Origin: Paenibacillus albus
Lineage (GTDB): Bacteria; Bacillota; Bacilli; Paenibacillales; Paenibacillaceae
Direction of reading: 5' to 3'
Length of the DNA stretch: 64,000 nt
Assembly (NCBI RefSeq): GCF_003952225.1
Contig: NZ_CP034437.1
Location: 2,972,501 to 3,036,500 of the forward strand
Shown here: piece by piece, positions 42,030-50,631 of the stretch
Layout: the number at the start of each line of letters is the position of its first letter
How positions within the stretch are numbered: position 1 is the stretch's first letter
Program-made: the position numbers and the translations under genes
The notes under the pieces: generated by a model
Databases searched by the model: none
What the model was told of the DNA's origin: nothing
What the model saw: the letters and a program-made list of their open reading frames with translations, nothing else

Positions 42030-43589
42030 ATGGAGAGAAGAGAGAATCGTAAACGAGTCGTATTGAAGAGGTCAGCAGCCGCAGCGGTCAGCGCGCTCAT
42101 GCTCACGTCTACACTGGCAGCATGTAGCAAAGGGGATAGCAGCAGCGATGCGGAGCGGCATGTCCTTCGTGTCGGATTCATGTATTCGAACTCGGATAAC
42201 GATCCGTATTTGCGCCAACAGTTTACGGACGGCTACGAGCTGCTGCATCCGAATATCGATATTGAGATCGTCTCGGCCATTAACTATGACGATCAGCGCT
42301 TCGAACAGCAGGATCCGAATAAGAAGCAGCCTGATCCGTATGAGAAAATGAAAGAGATGCTGACAGGCAGCAATCCGGCAGATGTTGTTATTATGGAATC
42401 GAATTATCTCAAGCGTGCTGTTCAGGATAATTTGCTCAAGCAGCTTGACCCGATTATTCAAGAAGATGAGTTCGATATCGACGACTTCGTTCCGACGGTC
42501 ATTAATGGAATCAAGGATGCCGGCGATGGATATTTGTATGCACTGACGCCAACGTTCAGCAGTTCAGCGCTGTATTATAACAAGAAGCTCTTCACGGATG
42601 CTGGAGTAACTTTGCCGACGGACAACATGGAATGGCCGGATGTTCTTGCGCTTGCCAAACGCCTTGCGAAGGGCGATGGCAAAGAGCGCAAGTTCGGTCT
42701 TGCCTTCAACCGCTGGGGCGGTGACCCCTTCTATGATTCACAGACCTATTCGGCTCCTTTGCAGCTGAAGATGTTCGACAACAAGGCGGAGAAGATGACC
42801 GTTGACCAGCCGCAGTGGCGCAAGGTGTGGAACGATCTGGCAGGCTTGTATAAGGAGAAAATCGTACCGACAGTCGAAGACCTCAATAACGGAGGCGGAG
42901 GGCCGCGAGCGGTTGACGATGCGGGTAAAGCTGTTGCCTTCGATCCGTTCCAAGGCGATCTATTCATCAACGGGCGCCTTGCAATGACGCTTGCGGGTTA
43001 TGACTATATTAACGAGCTGTCGAAGGCAAAGGATTATGCAGCGAAAAATAATAAGCCGGCACTCGACTGGGATGTTGTAACGGTGCCGCAATTCCAAGAG
43101 GCGCCAGGCATCGGCGGCAATATCTATTTGAGCAATCTGATGGCGATCAACAATAAGGCGCAAAATCCAGACGATGCTTGGGACTTTATCAAGTTTAACA
43201 ACAGCAAGGAATGGGCGAAGCTGAAGTCTCGCAGCACATACGAGATGGTATCCCGCAAGTCCTTCCTGAAGCCGAAGGAAGGCATGACCTATAATATCGA
43301 TGCGTTCTATGCGTTGAAGCCGGTTCCGCCTCAGGATGTCGAGCTGGATAAACTGTATCGCGATAAGCAGAATCTGTACCAAGTGCAGAATCTTGCACAG
43401 CCGCTCTTCCAGGAGATCATTCAGGGCAAAAAATCGGTTGAGGATGCGCTGAAGGAATGGCAGACGAAGGGCGATGCCATGCTGCAGAAGATCAAGGACA
43501 ACCCGAACGGCCCGCTTGAACCGATTGACGGTGGCGGCGTAGGCGTGGGTGGAGACGTGTATGTGAATCCAGGTGGCCTGAAGGGCTAA
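42030..43589 (+). CDS. Family-1 extracellular solute-binding lipoprotein in an exporter operon
   Basis: Protein of 519 residues with a signal peptide ending in the lipobox LAACS. The mature part has the family-1 (maltose/oligosaccharide-binding) layout, including ADVVIMESNYLKRAVQDNL, DGYLYALTPTFSSSALYYNKKLF and NDAWDFIKF-like sequence (here PDDAWDFIKFNNS). The C-terminus is a Gly/Val/Asn-rich tail. No CUT-type permease genes adjoin it. It starts 6 bases after the AbrB-tailed ATPase gene and is followed by the operon terminator, so it belongs to the MacB-like exporter unit. Confidence 0.88.
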   Translation: MERRENRKRVVLKRSAAAAVSALMLTSTLAACSKGDSSSDAERHVLRVGFMYSNSDNDPYLRQQFTDGYELLHPNIDIEIVSAINYDDQRFEQQDPNKKQPDPYEKMKEMLTGSNPADVVIMESNYLKRAVQDNLLKQLDPIIQEDEFDIDDFVPTVINGIKDAGDGYLYALTPTFSSSALYYNKKLFTDAGVTLPTDNMEWPDVLALAKRLAKGDGKERKFGLAFNRWGGDPFYDSQTYSAPLQLKMFDNKAEKMTVDQPQWRKVWNDLAGLYKEKIVPTVEDLNNGGGGPRAVDDAGKAVAFDPFQGDLFINGRLAMTLAGYDYINELSKAKDYAAKNNKPALDWDVVTVPQFQEAPGIGGNIYLSNLMAINNKAQNPDDAWDFIKFNNSKEWAKLKSRSTYEMVSRKSFLKPKEGMTYNIDAFYALKPVPPQDVELDKLYRDKQNLYQVQNLAQPLFQEIIQGKKSVEDALKEWQTKGDAMLQKIKDNPNGPLEPIDGGGVGVGGDVYVNPGGLKG

Positions 43590-43619
43590 AGATTAGTAGC
43601 ATGAAGAGGGTTACAGGAG

Positions 43620-43654
43620 CCGCATCGGTGCATTTGCGCCGGTGCGGTTTTTTT
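43620..43654 (+). terminator. Terminator of the MacB-like operon
   Basis: CCGCATCGG (43620-43628) pairs with CCGGTGCGG (43639-43647) with a G-U pair, followed by seven T. Confidence 0.9.
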
Positions 43655-43732
43655 ATCGTTTTGGGGGAGTATGCTTGATTTTCCGAAATTCGGGTATCCT
43701 AATCACAAACGGCAAAGAAAGGAGCGGGGCGC

Positions 43733-43915
43733 ATGAAATGGATCTACTGGGGCAAGCTGTACGAGACCAAGTTCCAAGCAGGCTGCTTAGTAAGACGGAT
43801 GGAGAACGATTGGTGGGTATACGGTTATGAGTGCCCCAAGAAATCGAAGTATTCCGGTCGCGCAAAGGGCGATTTGGCGTTCGATTCCTCCCTTAGAATA
43901 TTAAGGCTTGACTAA
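43733..43915 (+). CDS. Small aromatic-rich protein, unknown
   Basis: A 60-residue frame, MKWIYWGKLYETKF at the start, with five Trp, six Tyr and two Cys (AGCLVRR and GYECPKK). AAAGGAG lies about 8 bases before the ATG, and the gene sits between a terminator and the tRNA promoter, which overlaps its stop codon. No family is recognised. The strong ribosome site and unusual composition favour a real gene, but coding status is not proven. Confidence 0.6.
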   Translation: MKWIYWGKLYETKFQAGCLVRRMENDWWVYGYECPKKSKYSGRAKGDLAFDSSLRILRLD

Positions 43916-43937
43916 TACTTGCCTCATATAGTATATT
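43908..43937 (+). promoter_or_regulatory. Promoter of the tRNA cluster
   Basis: TTGACT (43908-43913) and TATATT (43932-43937) with an 18-base spacer, about 40 bases before the first tRNA. Confidence 0.7.
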
Positions 43938-43978
43938 AATTCTTGTCGCCATTGATGTTTGTAGTGAATTGATGATAA

Positions 43979-44055
43979 CGCGGGGTGGAGCAGCTCGGTA
44001 GCTCGTCGGGCTCATAACCCGAAGGCCGCAGGTTCAAATCCTGCCCCCGCAACCA
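43979..44055 (+). tRNA. Initiator tRNA-fMet (CAT)
   Basis: Cloverleaf of 77 bases starting CGCGGGG, with anticodon CAT at 44013-44015. Initiator hallmarks are present: an unpaired C at position 1 opposite A72, and three consecutive G-C pairs (GGG/CCC) in the anticodon stem. The terminal CCA is encoded. Confidence 0.96.
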
Positions 44056-44076
44056 ACCTTTCGATTACTATCGTAA

Positions 44077-44150
44077 GGGCCCTTAGCTCAGTTGGTTAGA
44101 GCGGTCGGCTCATAACCGATTGGTCGGGGGTTCGAGTCCCTCAGGGCCCA
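44077..44150 (+). tRNA. CAT-anticodon tRNA, probably tRNA-Ile2
   Basis: Cloverleaf of 74 bases with acceptor stem GGGCCCT/AGGGCCC and anticodon CAT at 44111-44113 in loop CTCATAA. The body resembles tRNA-Ile2, whose anticodon C is changed to lysidine by TilS; C4-G69 and C5-G68 pairs fit TilS recognition. An elongator tRNA-Met is the alternative. The 3' end reads ATCA, so CCA is not encoded. Confidence 0.85.
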
Positions 44151-44174
44151 TCATTCCTCAATCACAACTTTCAT

Positions 44175-44260
44175 GCCGGGGTGGCGGAACTGGCAGACGC
44201 ACAGGACTTAAAATCCTGCGGTGGGTGACCACCGTACGGGTTCGATTCCCGTCCTCGGCA
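44175..44260 (+). tRNA. tRNA-Leu (TAA)
   Basis: Class II tRNA of 86 bases with a long variable arm (GGTGGGTGACCACC) and anticodon TAA at 44209-44211 in loop CTTAAAA. Acceptor stem GCCGGGG pairs with CCTCGGC. The sequence after the discriminator A is TCC, so CCA is not encoded. Confidence 0.94.
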
Positions 44261-44269
44261 TCCAACAAG

Positions 44270-44297
44270 AAACCTTGATGATTCAAGGTTTTTTTAT
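44270..44297 (+). terminator. Terminator after the tRNA cluster
   Basis: AAACCTTGA (44270-44278) pairs with TCAAGGTTT (44283-44291), followed by T residues. Confidence 0.9.
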
Positions 44298-44334
44298 TTT
44301 GTTCTTTTACAACAAACTCCATAGCTCTAATAAT

Positions 44335-44383
44335 AACTCCTCATTATCACTTGCCATTAGAAGTGATGATGAGGAGTTTTTTT
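44335..44383 (+). terminator. Second, larger terminator after the tRNAs
   Basis: An 18-position stem, AACTCCTCATTATCACTT with AAGTGATGATGAGGAGTT (44335 region to 44378) including one internal G-U, is followed by seven T. No gene lies between it and the previous terminator. Confidence 0.85.
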
Positions 44384-44500
44384 ATGCATTTTTTTGCTTC
44401 GTAAGGACCCCAATACAAGAAATACCGGTCAATTTTCACCTAAATGAAATAAAAAGAACAAATAAGTAATCATAGGAACAATTTACAAACTATTAAATCG

Positions 44501-44571
44501 TGATTGATCTGTATTTTACATTAGTGCTCTATCATCAAGTTATACCGAGCGAGTACAAAATGATTGATGTG
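44501..44571. repeat. Direct repeat upstream of the CUT1 operon
   Basis: TGATTGATCTG (44501-44511) and TGATTGATGTG (44561-44571) differ at one base and are exactly 60 bp apart, in the 200-bp gap before the ABC ATPase gene. They are candidate operator sites for the DeoR regulator encoded in the operon. The rest of the gap (44384-44500) shows nothing recognisable. Confidence 0.4.
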
Positions 44572-44594
44572 CTGAACGAGAGGGAGTGAAGAAC

Positions 44595-45680
44595 ATGTCT
44601 TCAATTCGATTAGAGAAAGTGACCAAAACCTATTCGAATGGAAAAACCGTCATCGAGAATCTTGAGCTTGAGATCAAAGAGCGTTCTTTTACGGTACTGC
44701 TGGGTCCTTCGGGCTGCGGCAAAACGACTGCGCTGCGAATGATTGCCGGACTTGAAGAGGTGAGTGCCGGTCAGATTTATATCGGAGAGCGGAATGTCAC
44801 GAAAGTGGATCCAGGAGATCGAGGGATTTCGATGGTTTTCCAAAACTATGCGATCTATCCACATATGACGGTGCGCAAAAATATTGAGTTTGGTTTGAAA
44901 AATATGAAGATCGTTAAGGAAGAAATCGTAAAACGTGTAACGCAGGTCGTGAATATGGTCGGGTTAAAGGATTATTTGAATGCGAAGCCTTCGACGCTTT
45001 CTGGAGGACAACGGCAGCGTATTGCATTATCAAGAGCGATGTCCAAAAAACCGCAGGTCTTTCTAATGGATGAACCGTTATCCAATCTCGATGCCAAGTT
45101 ACGCAATCAGATGCGCGGGGAGCTCATTGATCTGCACAGAGAATTGAAGTCCACCTTCGTATTTGTCACCCATGATCAGATCGAGGCCATGACGATGGCC
45201 ACGAATATCGTTATTTTCAATCATGGCACTATTATGCAGCAGGGCACGCCCAAGGAAGTTTATGAGAATCCGGCCAATCTGTTTGTAGCTACTTTTATTG
45301 GCGACCCAGGGATGAATACTCTTGAGCTTGAGGGAATCGGTACGATCGGTTTTAGAGCGCATAAGGTGAAGCTGATGAAGTCGTCCCATTTTCTAGGCGT
45401 TCAAGCAGCAGGTATGGTGATGACGAAGGAAATGCTGGGGATGGACCATTTGTACCGCATCGCAACCGGTTTAGGGACTGTTCTCATGAAAGGCGAGGAA
45501 GAGCTGAATATTGGTGAGCAAGTTACTCTCTATATCTCAGAGAATGATCTGTACTATTTCGATATGCGTGAGCAGCGTTCACACGATGTGAATTTGATCG
45601 AGTCGGCCATTCACAGGCTATCCTTGATGGAAGGTGTCACTGTGACTAGCGATCATGTGATTGGTAATGTGCATGGTTAA
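44595..45680 (+). CDS. CUT1-family ABC importer ATPase (UgpC/MsmK-like)
   Basis: ATPase of 361 residues with Walker A LLGPSGCGKTTALRMIAGLE, Q-loop MVFQNYAIYPHMTV, signature LSGGQRQRIALSRAM, Walker B FLMDEPLSNLDAKLR and a C-terminal OB-type regulatory region. This layout is that of carbohydrate or glycerol-phosphate importers. The ATG at 44595 is preferred (AGGGAG 8 bases upstream) over a GTG at 44586 that overlaps the ribosome site. Unlike many MsmK genes it is encoded with its own permeases. It overlaps the first permease gene by 8 bases. Confidence 0.92.
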   Translation: MSSIRLEKVTKTYSNGKTVIENLELEIKERSFTVLLGPSGCGKTTALRMIAGLEEVSAGQIYIGERNVTKVDPGDRGISMVFQNYAIYPHMTVRKNIEFGLKNMKIVKEEIVKRVTQVVNMVGLKDYLNAKPSTLSGGQRQRIALSRAMSKKPQVFLMDEPLSNLDAKLRNQMRGELIDLHRELKSTFVFVTHDQIEAMTMATNIVIFNHGTIMQQGTPKEVYENPANLFVATFIGDPGMNTLELEGIGTIGFRAHKVKLMKSSHFLGVQAAGMVMTKEMLGMDHLYRIATGLGTVLMKGEEELNIGEQVTLYISENDLYYFDMREQRSHDVNLIESAIHRLSLMEGVTVTSDHVIGNVHG

Positions 45681-46545
45681 CAGAATCATCCGCAACCCTT
45701 ACATACTTATTGCTCCGGCGATTATTCTCGTTTCCGTATTTTCCTTGTACCCGATCCTCTTCGCAGTACGAGTCAGCTTCATGAATTGGGACACCGTGTT
45801 AGGGACCAAAGAAAATGTGGGATTCGATAATTACATCCATATTTTTAAAGATCCCGTATTTTGGAAGGTACTAAAAAACACGTTGATATTCGCTTTCTTC
45901 ACTGTTGTGATCGGTATCGTAATGGCATTTGTAATCGGCATATTCCTGCAAAAGAACAGATTCTCAGACAATCTTGTGCAGAGCATCATCTTCACGCCAA
46001 ACATTCTCTCCGCCGTATCCGTCACTGTGATGTGGATGTGGTTGATGGATCCTAATGTGGGGATTATCAACTACGTGCTGAAATGGTTTGGACTGCCGAC
46101 GTTGAAATGGATGATGAGTCCTGATACCTCACTGATGTCCATTATCATTGTCTCGATCTGGAAGGGACTCGGTTACAATGTGATGATCGTGATTGCAGGA
46201 CTGCAATCGATACCACGTTACATCTATGAAGCTGCCAAGCTGGATCGGGCAGGCAGATGGACAACTCTGTTTCGCATTACGCTGCCGCTCTTGTCGCCGA
46301 CTTTGTTCTTTCTGCTCATTACATCGATCATTTCCTCGTTTAGTGCTTTTGATGTCGTAAGCCTGATGACCAACGGCGGACCGGAAAACTCCTCGAATCT
46401 AATCGTTTATTGGATCTACCAGATTGGATTCCTGCAATTTAACATCGGAAAAGCAAGTGCAGGCTCGATCTTGTTTATGATCATGGTCAGCATTATCGCG
46501 GTAATTAATTATGTGTTCTTCAACAAGAAAGTTCACTATCAGTAA
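45673..46545 (+). CDS. CUT1 ABC importer permease, UgpA-like
   Basis: Permease of 291 residues from the ATG at 45673 (earlier in-frame TTG and ATG also exist). Six membrane segments are visible, with the EAA loop YEAAKLDRAGRWTTLFRITLPLL near the last third, which binds the ATPase. LYPILFAVRVSFMNW at the N-terminus and PNILSAVSVTVMW are typical of the MalF/UgpA group. Confidence 0.93.
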   Translation: MVNRIIRNPYILIAPAIILVSVFSLYPILFAVRVSFMNWDTVLGTKENVGFDNYIHIFKDPVFWKVLKNTLIFAFFTVVIGIVMAFVIGIFLQKNRFSDNLVQSIIFTPNILSAVSVTVMWMWLMDPNVGIINYVLKWFGLPTLKWMMSPDTSLMSIIIVSIWKGLGYNVMIVIAGLQSIPRYIYEAAKLDRAGRWTTLFRITLPLLSPTLFFLLITSIISSFSAFDVVSLMTNGGPENSSNLIVYWIYQIGFLQFNIGKASAGSILFMIMVSIIAVINYVFFNKKVHYQ

Positions 46546-46563
46546 TCGGAGGATTAAAGAACA

Positions 46564-47382
46564 ATGAGCTATGCGGCCAAAGTACTGCGAGTCCTGTTAC
46601 TTCTAACTTTAGTTCTCGTGTTTGTGTTCCCATTCATATGGATGCTCAGCACATCGTTAAAAACGTATTTGGAATCGATCAAGTTCCCGCCTGATTTTTT
46701 ACCGAAAGCACCGCAATTCGTCAACTACTCGAAGACTTATGTTCGCATTCACTTTTTCCATTACGCGATGAATTCGGTTATCGTAACCTTCTCCATTGTG
46801 ATAGGCCAACTGCTCGTGTGCATTCCGGCAGCATATGCGTTCGCCAAGAAGAAGTTCAGATTTGCGGGTCTATTCTTTGCGATTGTACTGATCGATTTGG
46901 TACTGCCAGCGCAAGTCACGTTTGTGCCCATCTATGTACTGGTCAGTGATTTTGGCTGGCTTGATACCTACTGGGCGATGATTATTCCATTCATTTATTC
47001 ATCATTTGCGATATTCTTCATGACTCAAGCGTTCAAGCAAATCCCGGACGAGCTGCTCGACGCAGCCAGAATGGATAAAGCAACCGAGCTGCAAATCATT
47101 GTCCAGCTCATGCTTCCTATTGCAAAGCCGTTCGTGTTGACTGCCATGCTGTTCACCTGCATCTCCAAGTGGAACGACTACTTCTGGCCGCTCATATTGA
47201 CGAATTCAGAGAGCGTGCGCACGTTGCCGATGACGGTCAAAGGCATGATTTCCGATACGCCCGGCTTAACCCAATGGAACGAATTGATGGCAGGCAACAT
47301 GATGCTGATCATCCCGATCCTGGTTCTGTATATTGCAGCGAACCGTTTCATCAAGAACGCCTTTGTATACGGTATTAAGTAA
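46564..47382 (+). CDS. CUT1 ABC importer permease, UgpE-like
   Basis: Permease of 272 residues with six membrane segments and the EAA loop DELLDAARMDKATELQIIVQL. FPFIWMLSTSLKT at the start and KWNDYFWPLILTNSES near the end are typical of MalG/UgpE-type subunits. GGAGG-like sequence precedes the ATG. It pairs with the upstream permease. Confidence 0.94.
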   Translation: MSYAAKVLRVLLLLTLVLVFVFPFIWMLSTSLKTYLESIKFPPDFLPKAPQFVNYSKTYVRIHFFHYAMNSVIVTFSIVIGQLLVCIPAAYAFAKKKFRFAGLFFAIVLIDLVLPAQVTFVPIYVLVSDFGWLDTYWAMIIPFIYSSFAIFFMTQAFKQIPDELLDAARMDKATELQIIVQLMLPIAKPFVLTAMLFTCISKWNDYFWPLILTNSESVRTLPMTVKGMISDTPGLTQWNELMAGNMMLIIPILVLYIAANRFIKNAFVYGIK

Positions 47383-47420
47383 CCCTTAATATAAACAAAG
47401 AAAAAGTGGAGGAAATTCAA

Positions 47421-48758
47421 ATGAGAATCAACTTGAAGAATGCAGTGGCTATGGGTCTATTAGCAACGGTAATTGGAGTGACAGGCTGTTCGAAAGAATC
47501 ACCATCCACAAACAACACTCAAGACGGCGCAGCGCAAAACACATCTGCGCCAGCAGCAGAAAAAGAGAAAGTAAAGGTTGATTTCTGGTCCATCTGGGAT
47601 CCTTCCCAAGGCAACGGAAAGTTAATGGCAGATGCTGTGAAGAAGTTCAATGATGCAAATCCGGACATAGAGGTCGTAATGTCTGGTCAAGGCGGCTACG
47701 ATGGCGTGGCTGAGAAGCTGGAAGCGGCGCTTGTTGCCAAGAACACTCCGGTCATCGCCCAAATCGAAGAGTCTTTCCTTGGTCGCTATAATCCGATCGC
47801 AGCAGATCTGAGTAAATATATGTCCAAATCGACGATCGACAACTACATCGAAGGCTTGACTCGTTCGAGCTTTGCGGATGGCGTGTTCAAAGCGGCGCCG
47901 ATGAACCGCAGTACGCCGATTCTGTACATGAACGCGGATTTGGTTAAAGCGGCTGGTTTGGATCCGGCAGGTCCTAAAACTTGGACAGAGCTGCAGGAAT
48001 ATGCGAAAAAATTGACAGATCCGACTAAAGGCATCTACGGTTTCTCGGGCTACTGGGATTCAGATGCATGGTATTGGGAATCAGCAGTTTACTCCTACGG
48101 CGGCGATATGGTCAACAAGGATGGAAGTCAGGTTGCATTTGATAATGAAAAAGGCAGCTCGATCGTCAAATTGTTCCAAGACATGATTAAAGATAAAACG
48201 ATGTTAAATGCATATAGCGCGCAAGAGAATCAATCCGATCTTATCAAGCAAAATTTCCTTGACGGTAAAGTGGCCATGGACTTTGATTCCATCGGCTCGA
48301 TGGGTCAGCTTGTCAATAACACGAAATTCAACGTCTCAGTCGTCTATCAGCCGCAAGAAGGCGGTAAGAACTCCATGGTAACCGGCGGGGCGAACGCGAT
48401 CATTATTGACAAAGCGACAGAAGAGCAGAAGAAAGCAGCCGGTAAGTTCCTCGATTTCTTGTCACAAGACGAGAACGTCGTGAATTTCTTCGAACAAACA
48501 GGCTACTTGCCGACAACGAAATCTGCGTTAGAAACACCGGAATTAAAGAAATGGCTGGAAGAAAAACCGCAATTCAAAGTTGCGATCGACCAGCTTCAAT
48601 TTGCGCACAGCCGTCCTTGGTCGAAGAACTGGAAAGCCATCTACACGTCCAATGTAGAATTTATGAAGAGCGCTTTGATTGACACTACCAAAGATCCGAT
48701 GCAAGTCGTACATGATGCTGCGGTTGCAGCACAAAAGATTATCGATGAGAACAAGTAA
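47421..48758 (+). CDS. CUT1 extracellular solute-binding lipoprotein
   Basis: Substrate-binding lipoprotein of 445 residues. The signal peptide ends in the lipobox VTGC. The mature part has the UgpB/MalE-like layout, VDFWSIWDPSQGNGKLMADAVKKFNDANPDIEV, with ITPFYNKSVP-type region AAPMNRSTPILYMNADLVKAAG. GGAGG lies 8 bases before the ATG at 47421. It determines what the importer takes up; the ligand cannot be read from the sequence. UgpB-like spacing suggests a sugar- or glycerol-phosphate-type compound. Confidence 0.93.
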   Translation: MRINLKNAVAMGLLATVIGVTGCSKESPSTNNTQDGAAQNTSAPAAEKEKVKVDFWSIWDPSQGNGKLMADAVKKFNDANPDIEVVMSGQGGYDGVAEKLEAALVAKNTPVIAQIEESFLGRYNPIAADLSKYMSKSTIDNYIEGLTRSSFADGVFKAAPMNRSTPILYMNADLVKAAGLDPAGPKTWTELQEYAKKLTDPTKGIYGFSGYWDSDAWYWESAVYSYGGDMVNKDGSQVAFDNEKGSSIVKLFQDMIKDKTMLNAYSAQENQSDLIKQNFLDGKVAMDFDSIGSMGQLVNNTKFNVSVVYQPQEGGKNSMVTGGANAIIIDKATEEQKKAAGKFLDFLSQDENVVNFFEQTGYLPTTKSALETPELKKWLEEKPQFKVAIDQLQFAHSRPWSKNWKAIYTSNVEFMKSALIDTTKDPMQVVHDAAVAAQKIIDENK

Positions 48759-48784
48759 GTCTAAATGAGGGAAGGTGAACGACA

Positions 48785-49732
48785 GTGATTTCGAAAAATA
48801 GCTTCATGAATGGCGGCAGCTGGTATAAAGGAAATCTGCACGGTCATTCTACCTTATCCGACGGCGCTCTAACGCCAGAGGAACTTCGAGAGGCTTATAA
48901 ACAACAAGGGTATTCATTCATCGCACATTCCGAGCATGACTTCTTCACGAACTTCGAGCATGAGAACGAGCCTAATTTTATATTGCTGCCAACCAGTGAA
49001 GTGGGCATTCGGATGCCTGCGGGCGATATCAGAATCTTTCACCTCCATGTCATTATGGGAACGGACGAACATCTGCGCGCAGCAACGAAAGAGCCACTGA
49101 AACATATGGAGCCGATTATTTGGCCAGATTTCGTCAGCTTTGATACGGCACAGCAATTCATAGACGATATGGTATCACGAGGCAATATCGTCATGTTCAA
49201 TCATCCGCATTGGTCCACGGTTGAATGGGAGGACGTCTATGCGCTGGATAACCTGTTCGCACTGGAAGTTTACAACCATTGCTCCGAGTGGCATGAGAAC
49301 ATGGGCAATTCCCGAATTATGTGGGAAACGCTGCTTCGCAAAGGCAAGAAGCTTTGGGGAACGGCGACCGACGATAACCACAACAGATATCCGGGTGATA
49401 TCTACAATGACTCTTTTGGAGGCTGGGTTGTCGTGAAAGCTCCGGAGCTGACGCGCAATGCAGTGATTCAAGCTTTGGTTGAAGGCAGCTTCTATTCCTC
49501 GACAGGTCCGGAAATCTATGAGTTCCGCATTGAGAATGATGAAGTCATCTTCGAATGCTCTCCGGTTGAACGCATTTATATGAATGGTGATGTTCGTCAG
49601 TATCAAATTGAGCTTGGCGAGAATATCACATCACTTCGTAAAAAGTTGCGTGGAGACGAGAAATTTATTAGAGTCGAATGTTATGATAAATATGGGAAAT
49701 TCGCTTTCACGAATCCGATTTATTTGGATTAA
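48785..49732 (+). CDS. PHP-domain metallohydrolase (CehA/McbA-like)
   Basis: Cytoplasmic protein of 315 residues. The N-terminal PHP motif is GNLHGHSTLSDG, with further metal-ligand blocks FIAHSEHDFF, VMFNHPHW and WGTATDDNHNRY. The layout matches the CehA/McbA PHP subfamily, whose members act on phosphate esters or carbamates. The C-terminal 70 residues are a small beta domain. The start is a GTG at 48785, 6 bases after GAAGGTGA. It is part of the importer operon. Confidence 0.87.
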   Translation: MISKNSFMNGGSWYKGNLHGHSTLSDGALTPEELREAYKQQGYSFIAHSEHDFFTNFEHENEPNFILLPTSEVGIRMPAGDIRIFHLHVIMGTDEHLRAATKEPLKHMEPIIWPDFVSFDTAQQFIDDMVSRGNIVMFNHPHWSTVEWEDVYALDNLFALEVYNHCSEWHENMGNSRIMWETLLRKGKKLWGTATDDNHNRYPGDIYNDSFGGWVVVKAPELTRNAVIQALVEGSFYSSTGPEIYEFRIENDEVIFECSPVERIYMNGDVRQYQIELGENITSLRKKLRGDEKFIRVECYDKYGKFAFTNPIYLD

Positions 49733-49750
49733 TCATTCGATCTGTTTATC

Positions 49751-49783
49751 AAACCGGGAACAGATCGTGTTGTATCCCGGTTT
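49751..49783 (+). repeat. Intercistronic hairpin before the DeoR gene
   Basis: AAACCGGGA (49751-49759) and TCCCGGTTT (49775-49783) form a 9-bp stem. No T-run follows, so it may be a weak terminator or processing site. Confidence 0.6.
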
Positions 49784-49813
49784 GATTCTATTAATTGAGA
49801 AGGTGAGTTCTAG

Positions 49814-50590
49814 GTGCTGCAGGTTGAACGAATGAGCATGATTTTGGCAGAACTGAATGCCAAGGGAAGAGTAACGGTTAATGAACTATCTGAACAATTG
49901 AATGTATCCAAGGTGACGGTTCGCCGGGACCTGGATGCGCTTAGCAAGGAAAACAAGCTGCTTATCGTACACGGTGGCGGCATCAAACCTAACTTTACTT
50001 TGTACGAAGCGCCTTACAGCCAGCGCAACTCCATCCATATCCAGGAGAAGCAGCGAGTTGGCATGAAAGCGGTTGAACTGATTGATGATTATGATGTGAT
50101 TGCCATGGGCGTAGGCACGACTACGATTCAGATCTCCAACCACTTGTTAAATAAAAAAAACTTGACGATCATCGTCGGCTGTATTCAAGTATTGAACAGC
50201 CTTATCGAGCGTAAAAAAGCAGGTTATTTTACAGGAAGAATTATTTTTCTTGGCGGCGAGATCGACACGGATCAAATGTTTGCATCAGGCTCGATGACAA
50301 TCGACTTGCTCGAGAAATTTTATATTGATAAAGCGTTTATCGGGGCGAACGGATATTCAATCGCGCATGGAATCACTACCTACCATATCGATGAAGGCAA
50401 TCTTCTAAGAAGAATGCTAGAGCGATCTAATAAAGTGCATATCGTAATTGATCATTCGAAGATCGGTGTGAAATCCATGTACAAATATGCCGATTACAAC
50501 GAAGTCGATTGTGTGATTTGCGATACAGAACCGCCTGCGGAATGGAAGGAAAAGCTTGCCCGCGCGAACATTAGCTGGGTGAAGGCTTAG
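49814..50590 (+). CDS. DeoR/GlpR family transcriptional regulator
   Basis: Repressor of 258 residues. The N-terminal HTH reads RVTVNELSEQLNVSKVTVRRDLDAL. The sugar-phosphate-sensing DeoRC domain has YDVIAMGVGTTTIQISNHL and KAFIGANGYS. It starts with a GTG 7 bases after AAGGTGAG. The family responds to phosphorylated sugars or sugar alcohols, which supports a phosphorylated ligand for this cluster. It probably controls the importer operon. Confidence 0.93.
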   Translation: MLQVERMSMILAELNAKGRVTVNELSEQLNVSKVTVRRDLDALSKENKLLIVHGGGIKPNFTLYEAPYSQRNSIHIQEKQRVGMKAVELIDDYDVIAMGVGTTTIQISNHLLNKKNLTIIVGCIQVLNSLIERKKAGYFTGRIIFLGGEIDTDQMFASGSMTIDLLEKFYIDKAFIGANGYSIAHGITTYHIDEGNLLRRMLERSNKVHIVIDHSKIGVKSMYKYADYNEVDCVICDTEPPAEWKEKLARANISWVKA

Positions 50591-50631
50591 TTCAGCAAAG
50601 ATGCAACTCTCGTGAAGGAAGGTTTAATATC

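Noticed and set aside
44221-44469. Plus-strand open frame of 82 codons after the tRNAs
   Set aside because: It begins inside tRNA-Leu and runs through two terminators, so it is not coding.
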